Source: VGJW01 sp035286125 (GTDB lineage Bacteria; Cyanobacteriota; Sericytochromatia; S15B-MN24; VGJW01). Taken from it: a DNA stretch of 43,514 nucleotides. The DNA is taken from positions 1 to 43,514 of the forward strand of contig JAYKIS010000080.1 in NCBI GenBank assembly GCA_035286125.1. The letters run 5' to 3'. The notes under the pieces were generated by a model. It did no database searches. It saw nothing but the letters and a program-made list of their open reading frames with translations, and had not been told where the DNA came from. The translations under genes and the position numbers were made by a program. Positions 7,601 through 16,060 of this stretch are shown piece after piece. Within the stretch, counting starts at the first letter, position 1; every line of letters begins with the position of its first letter.

Positions 7601-9015
7601 ATTGCTTCAGGGGGACTCTGGGGTCCTTGGCCTTGGCGTGGCTGTCAGGCTGTGCGACACCTCCGCCTGCACAACTGCCGGCCTTGATGTCCGAGGTCGT
7701 CGAACCGGAGGTTCGCCTCGTCGGCTGGCGGACCGAACTCGACGACGCGGCGATCACGGCACTCGTGACGGAGATGGGCGGAACGACCCTCAATCGGCCA
7801 CTGCCAGACGTCAGCACATTGGTCTTTCCGAGCAGAGATCGGGCCAAGTTGGCGGAGGATCGCCTTGCCGCGAGCGGTCTTGCGCGCTGGGTCAGCCGCA
7901 ACCATCGCCGGTCGCTTGGTCTGTTGCCCGTGGCATCCGTGACTTCTGCAGAGCCGGACAGGGCCGTCCAGACCTTCGGAGACCTCAACACCAGTTCGAG
8001 CAGCCAATGGGGCCTTGCCCAGGCCAACATCCCGGCCGCCTGGCAAAGCTACCCGAGCATAAGGGGCCAAGGGGTACTCGTAGGTGTCCTCGATTCCGGA
8101 ATCGACTACCGTCACCCGGACCTCTCCCTGAACATGGCACGCGACGGCGCCGGACAACCACTGCGTGTCGACGCCATCGAGGCTGCCGGGCGCAACGACA
8201 GTTGCCTCGGTCTCACCTACAGCTATGCCACCGCGTATTCGGACGCATCGCATCCCGGGCCGGACGGGAACGGTCACGGGACCCACGTGGCCGGCATCAT
8301 CGGCGCCGTTGGCGACAACCAGACAGGCCTGCGCAACAACATCGTCGGCGTGGCCCCTTCAGTCCGCATTCTGGACATCAAGGCCATGGACTGTCAGGGA
8401 GGGGGGACGGACGATGTCATCGCACTTGGCATCCGTCGTGCCGTCGACCTTGGCGTCCGGGTCCTGAACATGTCCATCGGGGGTGAAGAACCGGCGCCCA
8501 TCCTGGCGGAGGCCATGGCCTACGGCCAGGCACGCGGTGTCCTGTTCGTGGTGGCGGCAGGCAATGGCAGCGGCGTCCCCGTCTACTACCCCGCCGCCTA
8601 TGCCGGGGTCCTGGCCGTGGGAGCGCTGGATCCGCGTGGCAGGCGTTCCAGCTACGGCAATATCGGCCCCGAAATGGGGGTCATGGCGGCAGGCGGCGGT
8701 CTCAGCCAGGACGCGGAAGGCATCCTGTCGACGCTTCCAACCTACGCCCACATGCTCTCCGTGGGACGGAACCAAGGGTCGTGGCCCGGACATGGGCGTG
8801 TCTCCGGAACGTCCCAGGCTTCGCCCCTCGTGGCAGGCCTCGCCGCCCTTATCCTCTCGCAGGAACCCGGACTCTCGGCCGACCAGGTGCGTCTGAGGAT
8901 TCTCGCGTCCGCGACGGACATGGGAACGCCCGGTTTTGACCCGGAAACGGGCTGGGGCCGAGTCGACGCTCTGGCAGCGCTCGGCATGCAACAACCCAAT
9001 GGGAGCCGTCCTTGA
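7588..9015 (+). CDS. subtilisin-like serine protease (S8 family), lipoprotein
   Basis: Starting at the ATG at 7588, the protein has 475 residues and opens with MPRHHCFRGTLGSLALAWLSGC, a lipoprotein signal with lipobox LSGC. An upstream ATG at 7555 would add 11 residues that spoil the signal. The catalytic triad is visible: D169 in VLDSGIDYRHPDL, H230 in GNGHGTHVAG and S409 in SGTSQASP. The oxyanion Asn lies in VAAGNGSG. A region of about 100 residues between the signal and the catalytic domain resembles an inhibitor-type propeptide by position. The protein should be secreted and anchored by lipid. The stop overlaps the next gene's TTG start (TTGA), so the two are probably made together. Confidence 0.92.
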   Translation: MPRHHCFRGTLGSLALAWLSGCATPPPAQLPALMSEVVEPEVRLVGWRTELDDAAITALVTEMGGTTLNRPLPDVSTLVFPSRDRAKLAEDRLAASGLARWVSRNHRRSLGLLPVASVTSAEPDRAVQTFGDLNTSSSSQWGLAQANIPAAWQSYPSIRGQGVLVGVLDSGIDYRHPDLSLNMARDGAGQPLRVDAIEAAGRNDSCLGLTYSYATAYSDASHPGPDGNGHGTHVAGIIGAVGDNQTGLRNNIVGVAPSVRILDIKAMDCQGGGTDDVIALGIRRAVDLGVRVLNMSIGGEEPAPILAEAMAYGQARGVLFVVAAGNGSGVPVYYPAAYAGVLAVGALDPRGRRSSYGNIGPEMGVMAAGGGLSQDAEGILSTLPTYAHMLSVGRNQGSWPGHGRVSGTSQASPLVAGLAALILSQEPGLSADQVRLRILASATDMGTPGFDPETGWGRVDALAALGMQQPNGSRP

Positions 9016-10328
9016 ATACCCGGGCCCAAGTGACGCTCGGGCTGGTCCTGACGGGCTGCGCAGCCACGGCCTATCCCTCGCCGACCCCCACCCCTCCCGT
9101 CACGCGTACGGTCGTGTCGACCCCCTCGCCTGGCAACAGCCAGGGTGCTCCCCCGGGTGGCCAGGATCGCTGCGAGGCCGACGGGGGATGCATCAGCCCC
9201 TCCAACCTGATTGGCGGCAGCCTGAGGATACAGGTGCGGGACACGGCGGATGCCCCCCTCGCCGGTGCCACGGTGGTCGCCGCGGGCTCGGGCCTGGGGT
9301 TCGGCCGGACCGATGGCGCGGGCGCCCGTGCCTTCGACGACATGAACGCAGGCACCTATACGGTCACGGTCTCGGCGACCGGCCACTTGACGCAACAGGC
9401 AACGGTTTCGCTCTCGGCGGTACCCCTGCCCGGGATCGGCTCTTCCCAGGTCACCATCCCCGTCGTGCAACTGTCTTTCCGCCTCGCGCCAACCACCCGC
9501 ATCCTCGAAGGCAGCCTCAGGGACACGTCTGGCCAGCCTGTCAGCGGGGCGCGCATCGTGTTGGGTCTCCAGGACACGGAATCCGGCCCTGACGGTAGCT
9601 TTCGCCTCGAGGCAGGCCCGGGCACGGGTGCCGCAACCATCCACCACGTCGGCTTCGAGGAGGAGACGACGACCGGTGGAGCCAAAGTACTGACGGCGCG
9701 ACCCGTGGCCCTGACCCTCACCGGATGGCCCTTCGGCGAGCCAGACGCTGCCACCCTCACCCGACTTCAGGCCGCGTTGGGACAGGCTCCCCTCTCGCTT
9801 ACCGGTCCTGTCGCGCCTACGGCCAGGCTGGGCACGATACTCTGGTGCGCGGCCCCCTCGGCCCTGTCACCCAGCGAAGAGGAAGCCATGGGCCAGCACC
9901 TCGATCTGGGCGGAACGGTCCTGGTTTCGGCAGACTGGGGTGCAGCCCGGGGCCTCGCCGCCCTGCGCCTCCAGGAAGTGCTGCGTCGACTCGGAGCCTA
10001 CACGCGGATCGACATCGTCCGCGCCTCGAATGGTCTTCCCGATCTGCTGCCGGACTGGAATACGCCGGTCGATGACCTGAATCTCATGATGCGGGGAGCC
10101 TGTACCGTCGAGGCCGCGCCCCCGTCGGCTATCCTCGGAACCGTGCCCCTCGCGGCCTATCGGGTCGCGTCCGGCACAGCCCCGAGCTACCACCTGGCGG
10201 TCAGCCGCAGGACGGGACGTGGCCGACTGGTTGTCGTGGGCGATACCCAGATGCTCTGGCCTGTCGATGACACCGCAGCCAACGCGGCAGCCCAGTGGCT
10301 GAGACGGATCATCGCGCAGTTGGGCTGA
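9012..10328 (+). CDS. lipoprotein with carboxypeptidase-regulatory-like domains and a GATase-like C-terminus
   Basis: The protein has 438 residues and starts with TTG, preceded by GGGAG at 9001. The lipoprotein signal ends in LTGC, followed by a Pro/Thr-rich linker. Two domains of the carboxypeptidase-regulatory type follow: one with GSLRIQVRDTADAPLAGATV and AGTYTVTVSATGH, another with LEGSLRDTSGQPVSGARI and GPDGSFRLEAGPG. The last 190 residues resemble a class I glutamine-amidotransferase-like fold (GTILWCAAPSALS, GGTVLVSADWGAARG, GRGRLVVVGDTQML), seen in many secreted non-enzymatic proteins. Its coupling to the protease gene suggests a shared surface role, perhaps as partner or target. It ends 12 bases before the convergent amylase stop. 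Confidence 0.72.
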   Translation: MNTRAQVTLGLVLTGCAATAYPSPTPTPPVTRTVVSTPSPGNSQGAPPGGQDRCEADGGCISPSNLIGGSLRIQVRDTADAPLAGATVVAAGSGLGFGRTDGAGARAFDDMNAGTYTVTVSATGHLTQQATVSLSAVPLPGIGSSQVTIPVVQLSFRLAPTTRILEGSLRDTSGQPVSGARIVLGLQDTESGPDGSFRLEAGPGTGAATIHHVGFEEETTTGGAKVLTARPVALTLTGWPFGEPDAATLTRLQAALGQAPLSLTGPVAPTARLGTILWCAAPSALSPSEEEAMGQHLDLGGTVLVSADWGAARGLAALRLQEVLRRLGAYTRIDIVRASNGLPDLLPDWNTPVDDLNLMMRGACTVEAAPPSAILGTVPLAAYRVASGTAPSYHLAVSRRTGRGRLVVVGDTQMLWPVDDTAANAAAQWLRRIIAQLG

Positions 10329-10340
10329 ACGCCGCCCCAC

Positions 10341-11861
10341 TCAACGCCGGGGTTCGGCGACCCAGATCGAACCTGCGGGACCGATATCCCCGAGCAGCAC
10401 CTTGCGCCCGGCAACCTTGACCGCGCGGCCCGAGAGGACTTCGCGAAGCACGGTGCCATCCGCGATGCTGGTGTCCGCCACCGGCACCTCGAGGCGCCCG
10501 CCAGCATCGCCGGCGTTGACGACGACCAACGCGCGACTTTCCCCCTGCCAATCGCGGAGGTAAGCCCAGAGACGTCGGTCGTTGTGGCGAAGCAGGGTCT
10601 GGAACCAGCCGTCGCGCAGCGCACGGACCTCGTGGCGCGCCTTGATCAGGGCCCGGTAATGCCGGAGGGTGCCATCATCCCACTGCGCCGTCTGCCACGG
10701 GAAACACCGCCGATCGTCGGGGTCCTTGCCTCCGGTCATGCCGACTTCGTCGCCGTAGTAGACGACGGGTGTCCCGGGGTAGGTCATCTGCAACAGCACG
10801 GCCGCCCGCTGGCGTTCCGGGCGCTCACCCGTCTCGAATCGGAAGCGTTCGACATCGTGGCTCCCCAGGATGTTGAACATCGCATTGGTCGACGAACCAC
10901 CCCAACCCCGCTGCGTGGCCAGTTCCCGGTCGAGCGTGTCGACATCCATCTGGCGCTTGGCCGCGAAGGCCACAAGGGCCTTCTGGAAAGGATAGTTCAT
11001 CGTCGCATCGAAGCGCCCGAGCCACGGACGCGGGTCGTCCCAGATCTCGCCGACGAGGTAGGCGTCGGGGTTGATGGCGAGGACCCTGGCGCGGAAGGCT
11101 TCCCAGAAGCCGGGTTCGGAAATCTCGTTGGGCACGTCGAGACGCCAGCCATCGATGCCCATGCGCGTCCAGTGCGGCACCACCGTATCGAGGATGTAGT
11201 CCCGAACGGCGGGATTGCGGTAGTTGAGCTTGGGCAACGTCGCAAAGCCCCACCACGAGTCATAGTTGGGCTTGGGCTGCTGCACGACGGGGAATCCATA
11301 GAAGTTGTACCAGGACCAGAATGGCGACTCAGGCCCCCTCCGAGCCGCCTCGCGGAAGCCGGCGAACTGGTCGCCCGTATGGTTGAAGACACCGTCGAGG
11401 ATGATTCGCATGCCCCGGGCATGGACATCGGCAACCAAGGCGCGGAAGGTGGCCTCGTCGCCAAATGCGGGGTCGATCCGCATGTAATCCGTCGTGTCGT
11501 ACTTGTGGTTCGAGGGGGACTGGAAGATGGGGTTCAGGTAGAGCGCCGTGACGCCCAGATCCTGCAGGTGGTCGAGATGCTGCCGGATGCCCTCGAGGTC
11601 TCCCCCGAAGAAATTCGTGAAGGTCGGCTTCCCCCCCCACGGCTCGGTGCCTGACGGGTCATTGGCCGTCGAGCCGTTCGCGAAGCGATCCGGGAATATC
11701 TGGTAAAAGACGGCGTCCTTGGCCCATGCCGGAGCACCCTGCCGCACCGTGCGGGCCGCGAGCCCGTTGCGTTCGGAAGCGACCATCGCCCCGCGGGGGC
11801 CGGTCAGGGCACACCCCGCCACCAGGCCTGCCAAGGCTAGAATCGACGCGCGATGCATCAT
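10341..11861 (-). CDS. GH13 alpha-amylase family lipoprotein (neopullulanase/cyclomaltodextrinase-like)
   Basis: The protein has about 506 residues. The ATG at 11861 is preceded by AGGAG at a normal distance and starts MMHRASILALAGLVAGC, a lipoprotein signal. All four GH13 regions are present: DGVFNH (I), GWRLDVPNE with the nucleophile Asp (II), GEIWDD with the acid/base Glu (III) and ILGSHD (IV). DAVFYQIFPDRFANG near the mature N-terminus and the MTYPGTPVVYYGDEVGM segment match neopullulanase-type enzymes that cut alpha-glucan bonds. The C-terminus has a short all-beta domain. It should sit outside the cytoplasm, lipid-anchored, hydrolysing maltodextrins or pullulan; the exact bond preference is not determinable here. 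Confidence 0.93.
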   Translation of the reverse strand: MMHRASILALAGLVAGCALTGPRGAMVASERNGLAARTVRQGAPAWAKDAVFYQIFPDRFANGSTANDPSGTEPWGGKPTFTNFFGGDLEGIRQHLDHLQDLGVTALYLNPIFQSPSNHKYDTTDYMRIDPAFGDEATFRALVADVHARGMRIILDGVFNHTGDQFAGFREAARRGPESPFWSWYNFYGFPVVQQPKPNYDSWWGFATLPKLNYRNPAVRDYILDTVVPHWTRMGIDGWRLDVPNEISEPGFWEAFRARVLAINPDAYLVGEIWDDPRPWLGRFDATMNYPFQKALVAFAAKRQMDVDTLDRELATQRGWGGSSTNAMFNILGSHDVERFRFETGERPERQRAAVLLQMTYPGTPVVYYGDEVGMTGGKDPDDRRCFPWQTAQWDDGTLRHYRALIKARHEVRALRDGWFQTLLRHNDRRLWAYLRDWQGESRALVVVNAGDAGGRLEVPVADTSIADGTVLREVLSGRAVKVAGRKVLLGDIGPAGSIWVAEPRR

Positions 11862-11955
11862 CCGACGCTCTCCTACATATACTGAAGGGCCAACGGGCAA
11901 ACAAGCTGTTAAAGTAGAGATTACACGACGTTAATAGCAAAGGGAAGCCCCCGGC

Positions 11956-12156
11956 ATGACATTCCAGGAGATGCGCGCAGCCTTGGACCAGGCCTTGGAG
12001 GCGGGCCCGAGGGACCAGCAGCATCTGGTCGCGACGGTCGATGCGGCGTGGGCGTGGATCGAGGAGAATCCTGACGCCGGCGCGGAAGCCATCACGGACC
12101 TCAGGGTCCGGATTGCACACGCCGAGAGTCTTATAGGCCGCTACTTCGGCATGTAG
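11956..12156 (+). CDS. small hypothetical helical protein
   Basis: The protein has 66 residues, MTFQEMRAALDQALEAGPRD to RIAHAESLIGRYFGM. It is predicted to be entirely helical and acidic, with no signal or membrane segment. AGGGA lies about 11 bases before the ATG. It is divergent from the amylase gene and converges on the selenoprotein-like gene, overlapping its stop region by 16 bases. I do not recognise a family. The good ribosome site and codon pattern make it likely real. Confidence 0.55.
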   Translation: MTFQEMRAALDQALEAGPRDQQHLVATVDAAWAWIEENPDAGAEAITDLRVRIAHAESLIGRYFGM

Positions 12157-12758
12157 GCCGCGAGGACCTTGCGGACGACGGCCGGATCGGCGCGGTCTGC
12201 AGCGTCGGCACCGATGTGTGCCCACGCGACCCGTCCATCAGGTCCGACCACCACCAGGGCAGGCCGAGCATAGACGCGGTTGGCCTCCCGGCCGGCACAC
12301 GCGTCGATCAGGCGATAGCCCGTGTCGGCGACAAGGGGATAGTCAAGCTCCAATTCTCGAGCAAGCACGCGGAGGTCTTCCGGCCGGTCATGACTGATGG
12401 CCAGGAGGGCGATCCCCTTCGGCCACGTCTTGCGTTCCTCGCGCAACTGCGCGAGCTGGTGGCGACAGTGCCCTCAGGTGAAAACCCGGAAGAAGACCAG
12501 AACCTGGGGCCCCGGCAGGGGCAAGCTGACGGTGGCACCCTGCGCCGTCGGCAGGGCCACCCTCGGAAACGGCTGGCCTGCCCACGCCCGCGCAGCCCGA
12601 CCGAAGGCCTCGCGTACCGGCGTGTCGGCAGGTGGGGCCGTCATGGTCCAGACGCCCCACAGGACAAGCAGGCCGGAGGCCACAAACGCAACCAAGGCCA
12701 GCCAGCGGGGCACGCTCACACCGGAATCGACTGTCGGACGGTCCACGCAGATGAGCAT
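12141..12758 (-). CDS. membrane-anchored thioredoxin-fold (AhpC/TSA-like) protein, probable selenoprotein with Sec at a TGA codon
   Basis: Two open frames, 12758-12477 and 12473-12141, are in the same phase and split only by a TGA at 12474-12476. Read through, they form one 205-residue protein. Residues 16-40 are a single membrane helix (PRWLALVAFVASGLLVLWGV). A thioredoxin/peroxiredoxin-like domain follows: VLVFFRVFT, then TGA, then GHCRHQLAQLREE, later ALLAISHD and ARPALVVVGPDGRVAW. The TGA falls exactly where the first Cys of the redox CxxC motif belongs, so the motif would be U95-G-H-C98. This pattern is typical of Sec-containing redoxins. A SECIS-like hairpin follows at the right distance. 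No selenocysteine machinery is in this window. The alternatives, a true nonsense mutation or a sequencing error, are less likely given the position. Confidence 0.82.
12438..12455 (-). promoter_or_regulatory. bacterial SECIS-like hairpin
   Basis: In the mRNA sense the segment reads CTCGCGC-AGTT-GCGCGAG, a seven-pair perfect stem with a four-base loop. It lies inside the coding region. The loop begins 25 bases after the in-frame TGA, and a G is the second base of the loop. The published bacterial SECIS model asks for a 16-37 base distance and a G within the first two loop bases; both are met. In E. coli such elements bind SelB. Confidence 0.72.
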
Positions 12759-12787
12759 AGCAAATCAGCCGCACCCTGCTCTGTTCG

Positions 12788-12817
12788 TTGCCACGTCTGC
12801 GGCGAGGGTGCTAGACT
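12788..12817 (+). promoter_or_regulatory. possible sigma70-type promoter of the helicase-kynurenine run
   Basis: TTGCCA (12788-12793), an 18-base spacer and TAGACT (12812-12817) lie in the 188-base gap before the helicase gene. The match is only fair (about 4 of 6 for the -10 box), and the start codon is 130 bases further on. No other candidate is clearly better. Confidence 0.3.
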
Positions 12818-12946
12818 GCCGTTCGGTTGTCGTGCCGCGGCCTCATGGGCCGTCCATACTCAGGTAGATAACGCCGCAACCGCGTTCCCACGCCGCAATT
12901 CCGGACCACGTCCGTCCAGGAAACGGCCCGCCCCGCACTGTGGCGC

Positions 12947-15900
12947 ATGAAGGCAGAGACGAAACGTCGCGTGGTGCTGCACGGCACCTGGTGTCCCGAC
13001 GAGGCCCAGGGGCAGTTCGTGTTCTGGGCCGAGGATATCGGCGGCCCGCTCGACTCGACGCGGGTGTGCGAGGCCTTCAACGGCATCCTGCCTGACGTAC
13101 CGGCCCGTTCATTCTTTGTCACGGACGCCCGGCTCCCGGGCACCGGCAACCGGCCGGCCGCCTCTCCGGATGCCAACCCTGCCGTGCTCACCGAGGAACG
13201 CACCCTCGTCGAGACCCGCCTTTTCCACCTGCCTTGCGGCCCCGCGGAGGCCATCCGCCTGCTGGCCGGGATGGCGGACACTCCCGCAACCGGACGCGCC
13301 CTCGGGCCCGACCTGCGCTTCTGGCGTCTCGTCGCGAACTGGGTGCTCGAGTTGGCCGCGCGGCGGCATTTCGTACCGGCGTTGACCCACGAAGGCACAC
13401 GGTTGGTGGGTCGCTGGCAACCCATCCTGAACACCGAGGAAGTCCGCCTTGCCCAGATGGCCCGCATCATGCCGCCCGTCGCCCGGGCGCTGGGACGTGC
13501 CGGACAGCCTCCTGCGCCCCGGCACCTTGTCAGCAGCTTCGCGAGCCGGGGCCTTGATGCCCTGATTCGCCAGTGGGCCATCGCCATTCCCAAGCCGCTG
13601 CGGCCCTCGGGGCCTGGCGTCTGGGACCGCTGGGCCGCCTCACTCGGGGCGTCCCCCGAGGACTTCGAGAGCCTTCAGGTCAAGGGTCCGGTCCGGGAGT
13701 TGCAGGCGCTTGAATCGGCGGTCGAACGGTGGCTAGTCCCTGTCCACACGCCACTCCCACCGCTCAGGACGGCATTCCGCCTGACGCCTCCGGACGACCC
13801 CGAGGGCCCTTGGCTGTTGCAATTCGGTTTCCAGGCACCCGACGAACCCGCGCTCTTCGTCACGGCCTCGGAAATCTGGCGAGAGGGTGGCCACAAGGGC
13901 GTGTTTCACGCCCGCGAGATCGCCCAACCCCAGATCACGTTCCTGCAGTCGCTCGGGGAAGCGCAGGAGGTCTTCAAGAAGAACTCCCACGCAGGACTCG
14001 GGGACAATCTGGCGGCCGCCATCCGGGTGCCCCGGCCGGACCACGCCGTGCTTCGCATCGAGGAGGCCCATGACTTCCTCGCCAACGTGGCTCCGGTTCT
14101 GGAAAGCGCGGAAGAAAAATTCGGATGCATCCTGCCTTCGTGGTGGTCGCCGGGCAAGAGCCGCCTGGGAGTCCGGTTGACCATCAAGCCGATGGACGAC
14201 GAACCGCAGAAGGCGGGGACCGGCATGCTTCGCGCAGCCGACGCGGGCGCAGGCATCGAGACGATGGTCCGCTACGACTGGGACCTGGCCCTGCCGGACG
14301 GCGCCCTGTCCGCGGCTGAATTCCAGCTGCTGCAGGCACAACAGGCTCCGCTGCGCCACGTTCGTGGCCAGTGGTTCGAGGTTCGTCCGGAAGATCTGGA
14401 GCTGACCATCCAGCACTGGGGCAGGCAAGCCGCCCACGCGCGGACGATGGAACTCTCCAAGGCCATGCAGTTGGCCTTCGCCAATCCCGCCGCGAGTCAA
14501 TCGAAGGGCTTGCCTGTGCTGGGCGTGGTCGGCCAGGGTTGGCTCGCAGACATGCTCGGAGGCGACAATCAGCGTATACCGACGCTGCCCAGTCCGGACG
14601 GCTTCAACGGCACGCTGCGCCCCTATCAGCTCCGGGGATTCTCCTGGCTGGCATTCCTGACGGGCCAAGGCCTCGGCGTCTGCCTCGCGGACGACATGGG
14701 TCTGGGCAAGACCATCCAATTGCTGGCCCTGCTGATCCACAACCGGCGGACGCGGGCACGGAGACGCGCTACCCTGCTGGTCTGTCCCACGTCGGTCCTG
14801 GGCAACTGGTGGCGGGAAATCCAGCGATTCACGCCGGGCCTGACGGTGCATGTCCATCACGGGCCCGACCGCAAGCAGGGCGAGGCCTTGCTCGCCCACG
14901 TCCGGGATGTCGACGTGGTCCTGACGACCTACAGCATCGCAACCCGCGATCGCGAGACGCTGGCAGCGCACACGTGGGACGGGGTGGTGCTGGACGAAGC
15001 CCAGAACATCCGCAATCCGGACACCCAGCAGGCCAAGGCCGTATGCATGCTGCGCAGCCGCTACCGCGTCGCGCTGACAGGCACGCCTGTCGAGAATCGC
15101 CTCGCCGAACTCTGGAGCCTGTTCCAGTTCCTCAACCCCGAATACCTGGGGGACAAGGCGTTCTTCAAGCAACGCTACTCGACTCCCATCGAACGCTTCC
15201 GCGACCCCGTGGCCTCGATTCGCCTTCGCAAGCTGATCAGTCCGTTCATCCTCCGCAGGATGAAGACGGACCCCTTCGTCATCCAGGACCTGCCCGAGAA
15301 GATCGAGATGAAGGTCTATACCAACCTGACCCGAGAGCAGGCCGACCTCTATCGCCAGACCCTGGCCCAGATGATGGACGAGATCGAGCAGGCCAACGGC
15401 ATCGCCCGTCACGGCGCTGTCCTTCGGACGCTGACCCGCCTGAAGCAGGTCTGCAACCACCCTGCCCAGGCCGTCGACGAAGGCGAGATGCCCGTCCTCG
15501 CGGGCCGGTCGGGGAAGCTGTCCCGCCTGTCGGACATGCTGGACGAGATCGTGCAAATCGGGGATCGCGCGCTCATCTTCACGCAGTTCGTCGAGATGGG
15601 CCACCTGCTGGCCAGGCACCTGAAGGATCAATTCGGTTACCAGGCCGTGGCATTCCTGCATGGCGGCATACCGCAACGCCAGCGGGACGAGATGGTTCAG
15701 CGCTTCCAGGAAAGCCCCGACGGGCCGCCCCTGTTCATCCTCTCGCTCAAGGCGGGGGGCCTCGGCCTGAACCTGACACGTGCCAACCACGTCTTCCATT
15801 TCGACCGTTGGTGGAACCCCGCCGTGGAGAACCAGGCCACGGACCGCGCCTTCCGCATTGGCCAGAAGCGCAACGTCCAGGTCCACAAGTTCGTCTGCAC

Positions 15901-16060
15901 GGGCACTATGGAGGAGCGCATCGACCAGCTCATCGAGTCCAAGAAGTTCCTGGCCTCGTCCATCGTCGGGACCGGCGAGCGCTGGCTCGCCGACATGGGG
16001 ACCTCGGAGCTGCGTGAATTGCTGGCGCTGCGTGACGATGCAGTCGAGGACGAGGGATGA
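12947..16060 (+). CDS. SNF2-family DEAD/DEAH-like helicase
   Basis: The protein has 1037 residues. The N-terminal 450 residues are a family-specific region ending in the SNF2-associated segment DWDLALPDGALSAAEFQLL...RHVRGQWFEV. The ATPase core follows: motif I ADDMGLGKT near residue 582, motif Ia VCPTSVLGNWWREI, motif II DEAQ at 683, motif III LTGTPVENRLAELWS, then helicase-C motifs IFTQFVEMG, LSLKAGGLGLNLTRANHVF and ATDRAFRIGQ. It is a bacterial SWI/SNF-type DNA translocase. The next gene encodes a SWIM zinc-finger protein, a known pairing. The start has no strong ribosome site. The stop overlaps the SWIM gene by four bases (ATGA). Confidence 0.95.
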   Translation: MKAETKRRVVLHGTWCPDEAQGQFVFWAEDIGGPLDSTRVCEAFNGILPDVPARSFFVTDARLPGTGNRPAASPDANPAVLTEERTLVETRLFHLPCGPAEAIRLLAGMADTPATGRALGPDLRFWRLVANWVLELAARRHFVPALTHEGTRLVGRWQPILNTEEVRLAQMARIMPPVARALGRAGQPPAPRHLVSSFASRGLDALIRQWAIAIPKPLRPSGPGVWDRWAASLGASPEDFESLQVKGPVRELQALESAVERWLVPVHTPLPPLRTAFRLTPPDDPEGPWLLQFGFQAPDEPALFVTASEIWREGGHKGVFHAREIAQPQITFLQSLGEAQEVFKKNSHAGLGDNLAAAIRVPRPDHAVLRIEEAHDFLANVAPVLESAEEKFGCILPSWWSPGKSRLGVRLTIKPMDDEPQKAGTGMLRAADAGAGIETMVRYDWDLALPDGALSAAEFQLLQAQQAPLRHVRGQWFEVRPEDLELTIQHWGRQAAHARTMELSKAMQLAFANPAASQSKGLPVLGVVGQGWLADMLGGDNQRIPTLPSPDGFNGTLRPYQLRGFSWLAFLTGQGLGVCLADDMGLGKTIQLLALLIHNRRTRARRRATLLVCPTSVLGNWWREIQRFTPGLTVHVHHGPDRKQGEALLAHVRDVDVVLTTYSIATRDRETLAAHTWDGVVLDEAQNIRNPDTQQAKAVCMLRSRYRVALTGTPVENRLAELWSLFQFLNPEYLGDKAFFKQRYSTPIERFRDPVASIRLRKLISPFILRRMKTDPFVIQDLPEKIEMKVYTNLTREQADLYRQTLAQMMDEIEQANGIARHGAVLRTLTRLKQVCNHPAQAVDEGEMPVLAGRSGKLSRLSDMLDEIVQIGDRALIFTQFVEMGHLLARHLKDQFGYQAVAFLHGGIPQRQRDEMVQRFQESPDGPPLFILSLKAGGLGLNLTRANHVFHFDRWWNPAVENQATDRAFRIGQKRNVQVHKFVCTGTMEERIDQLIESKKFLASSIVGTGERWLADMGTSELRELLALRDDAVEDEG

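Noticed and set aside
12141..12758. Treating the split thioredoxin-fold gene as a pseudogene or two small genes.
   Set aside because: There is no frameshift, the second part lacks its own ribosome site and start, and the only defect is one TGA at the redox Cys position with a SECIS-like hairpin behind it.
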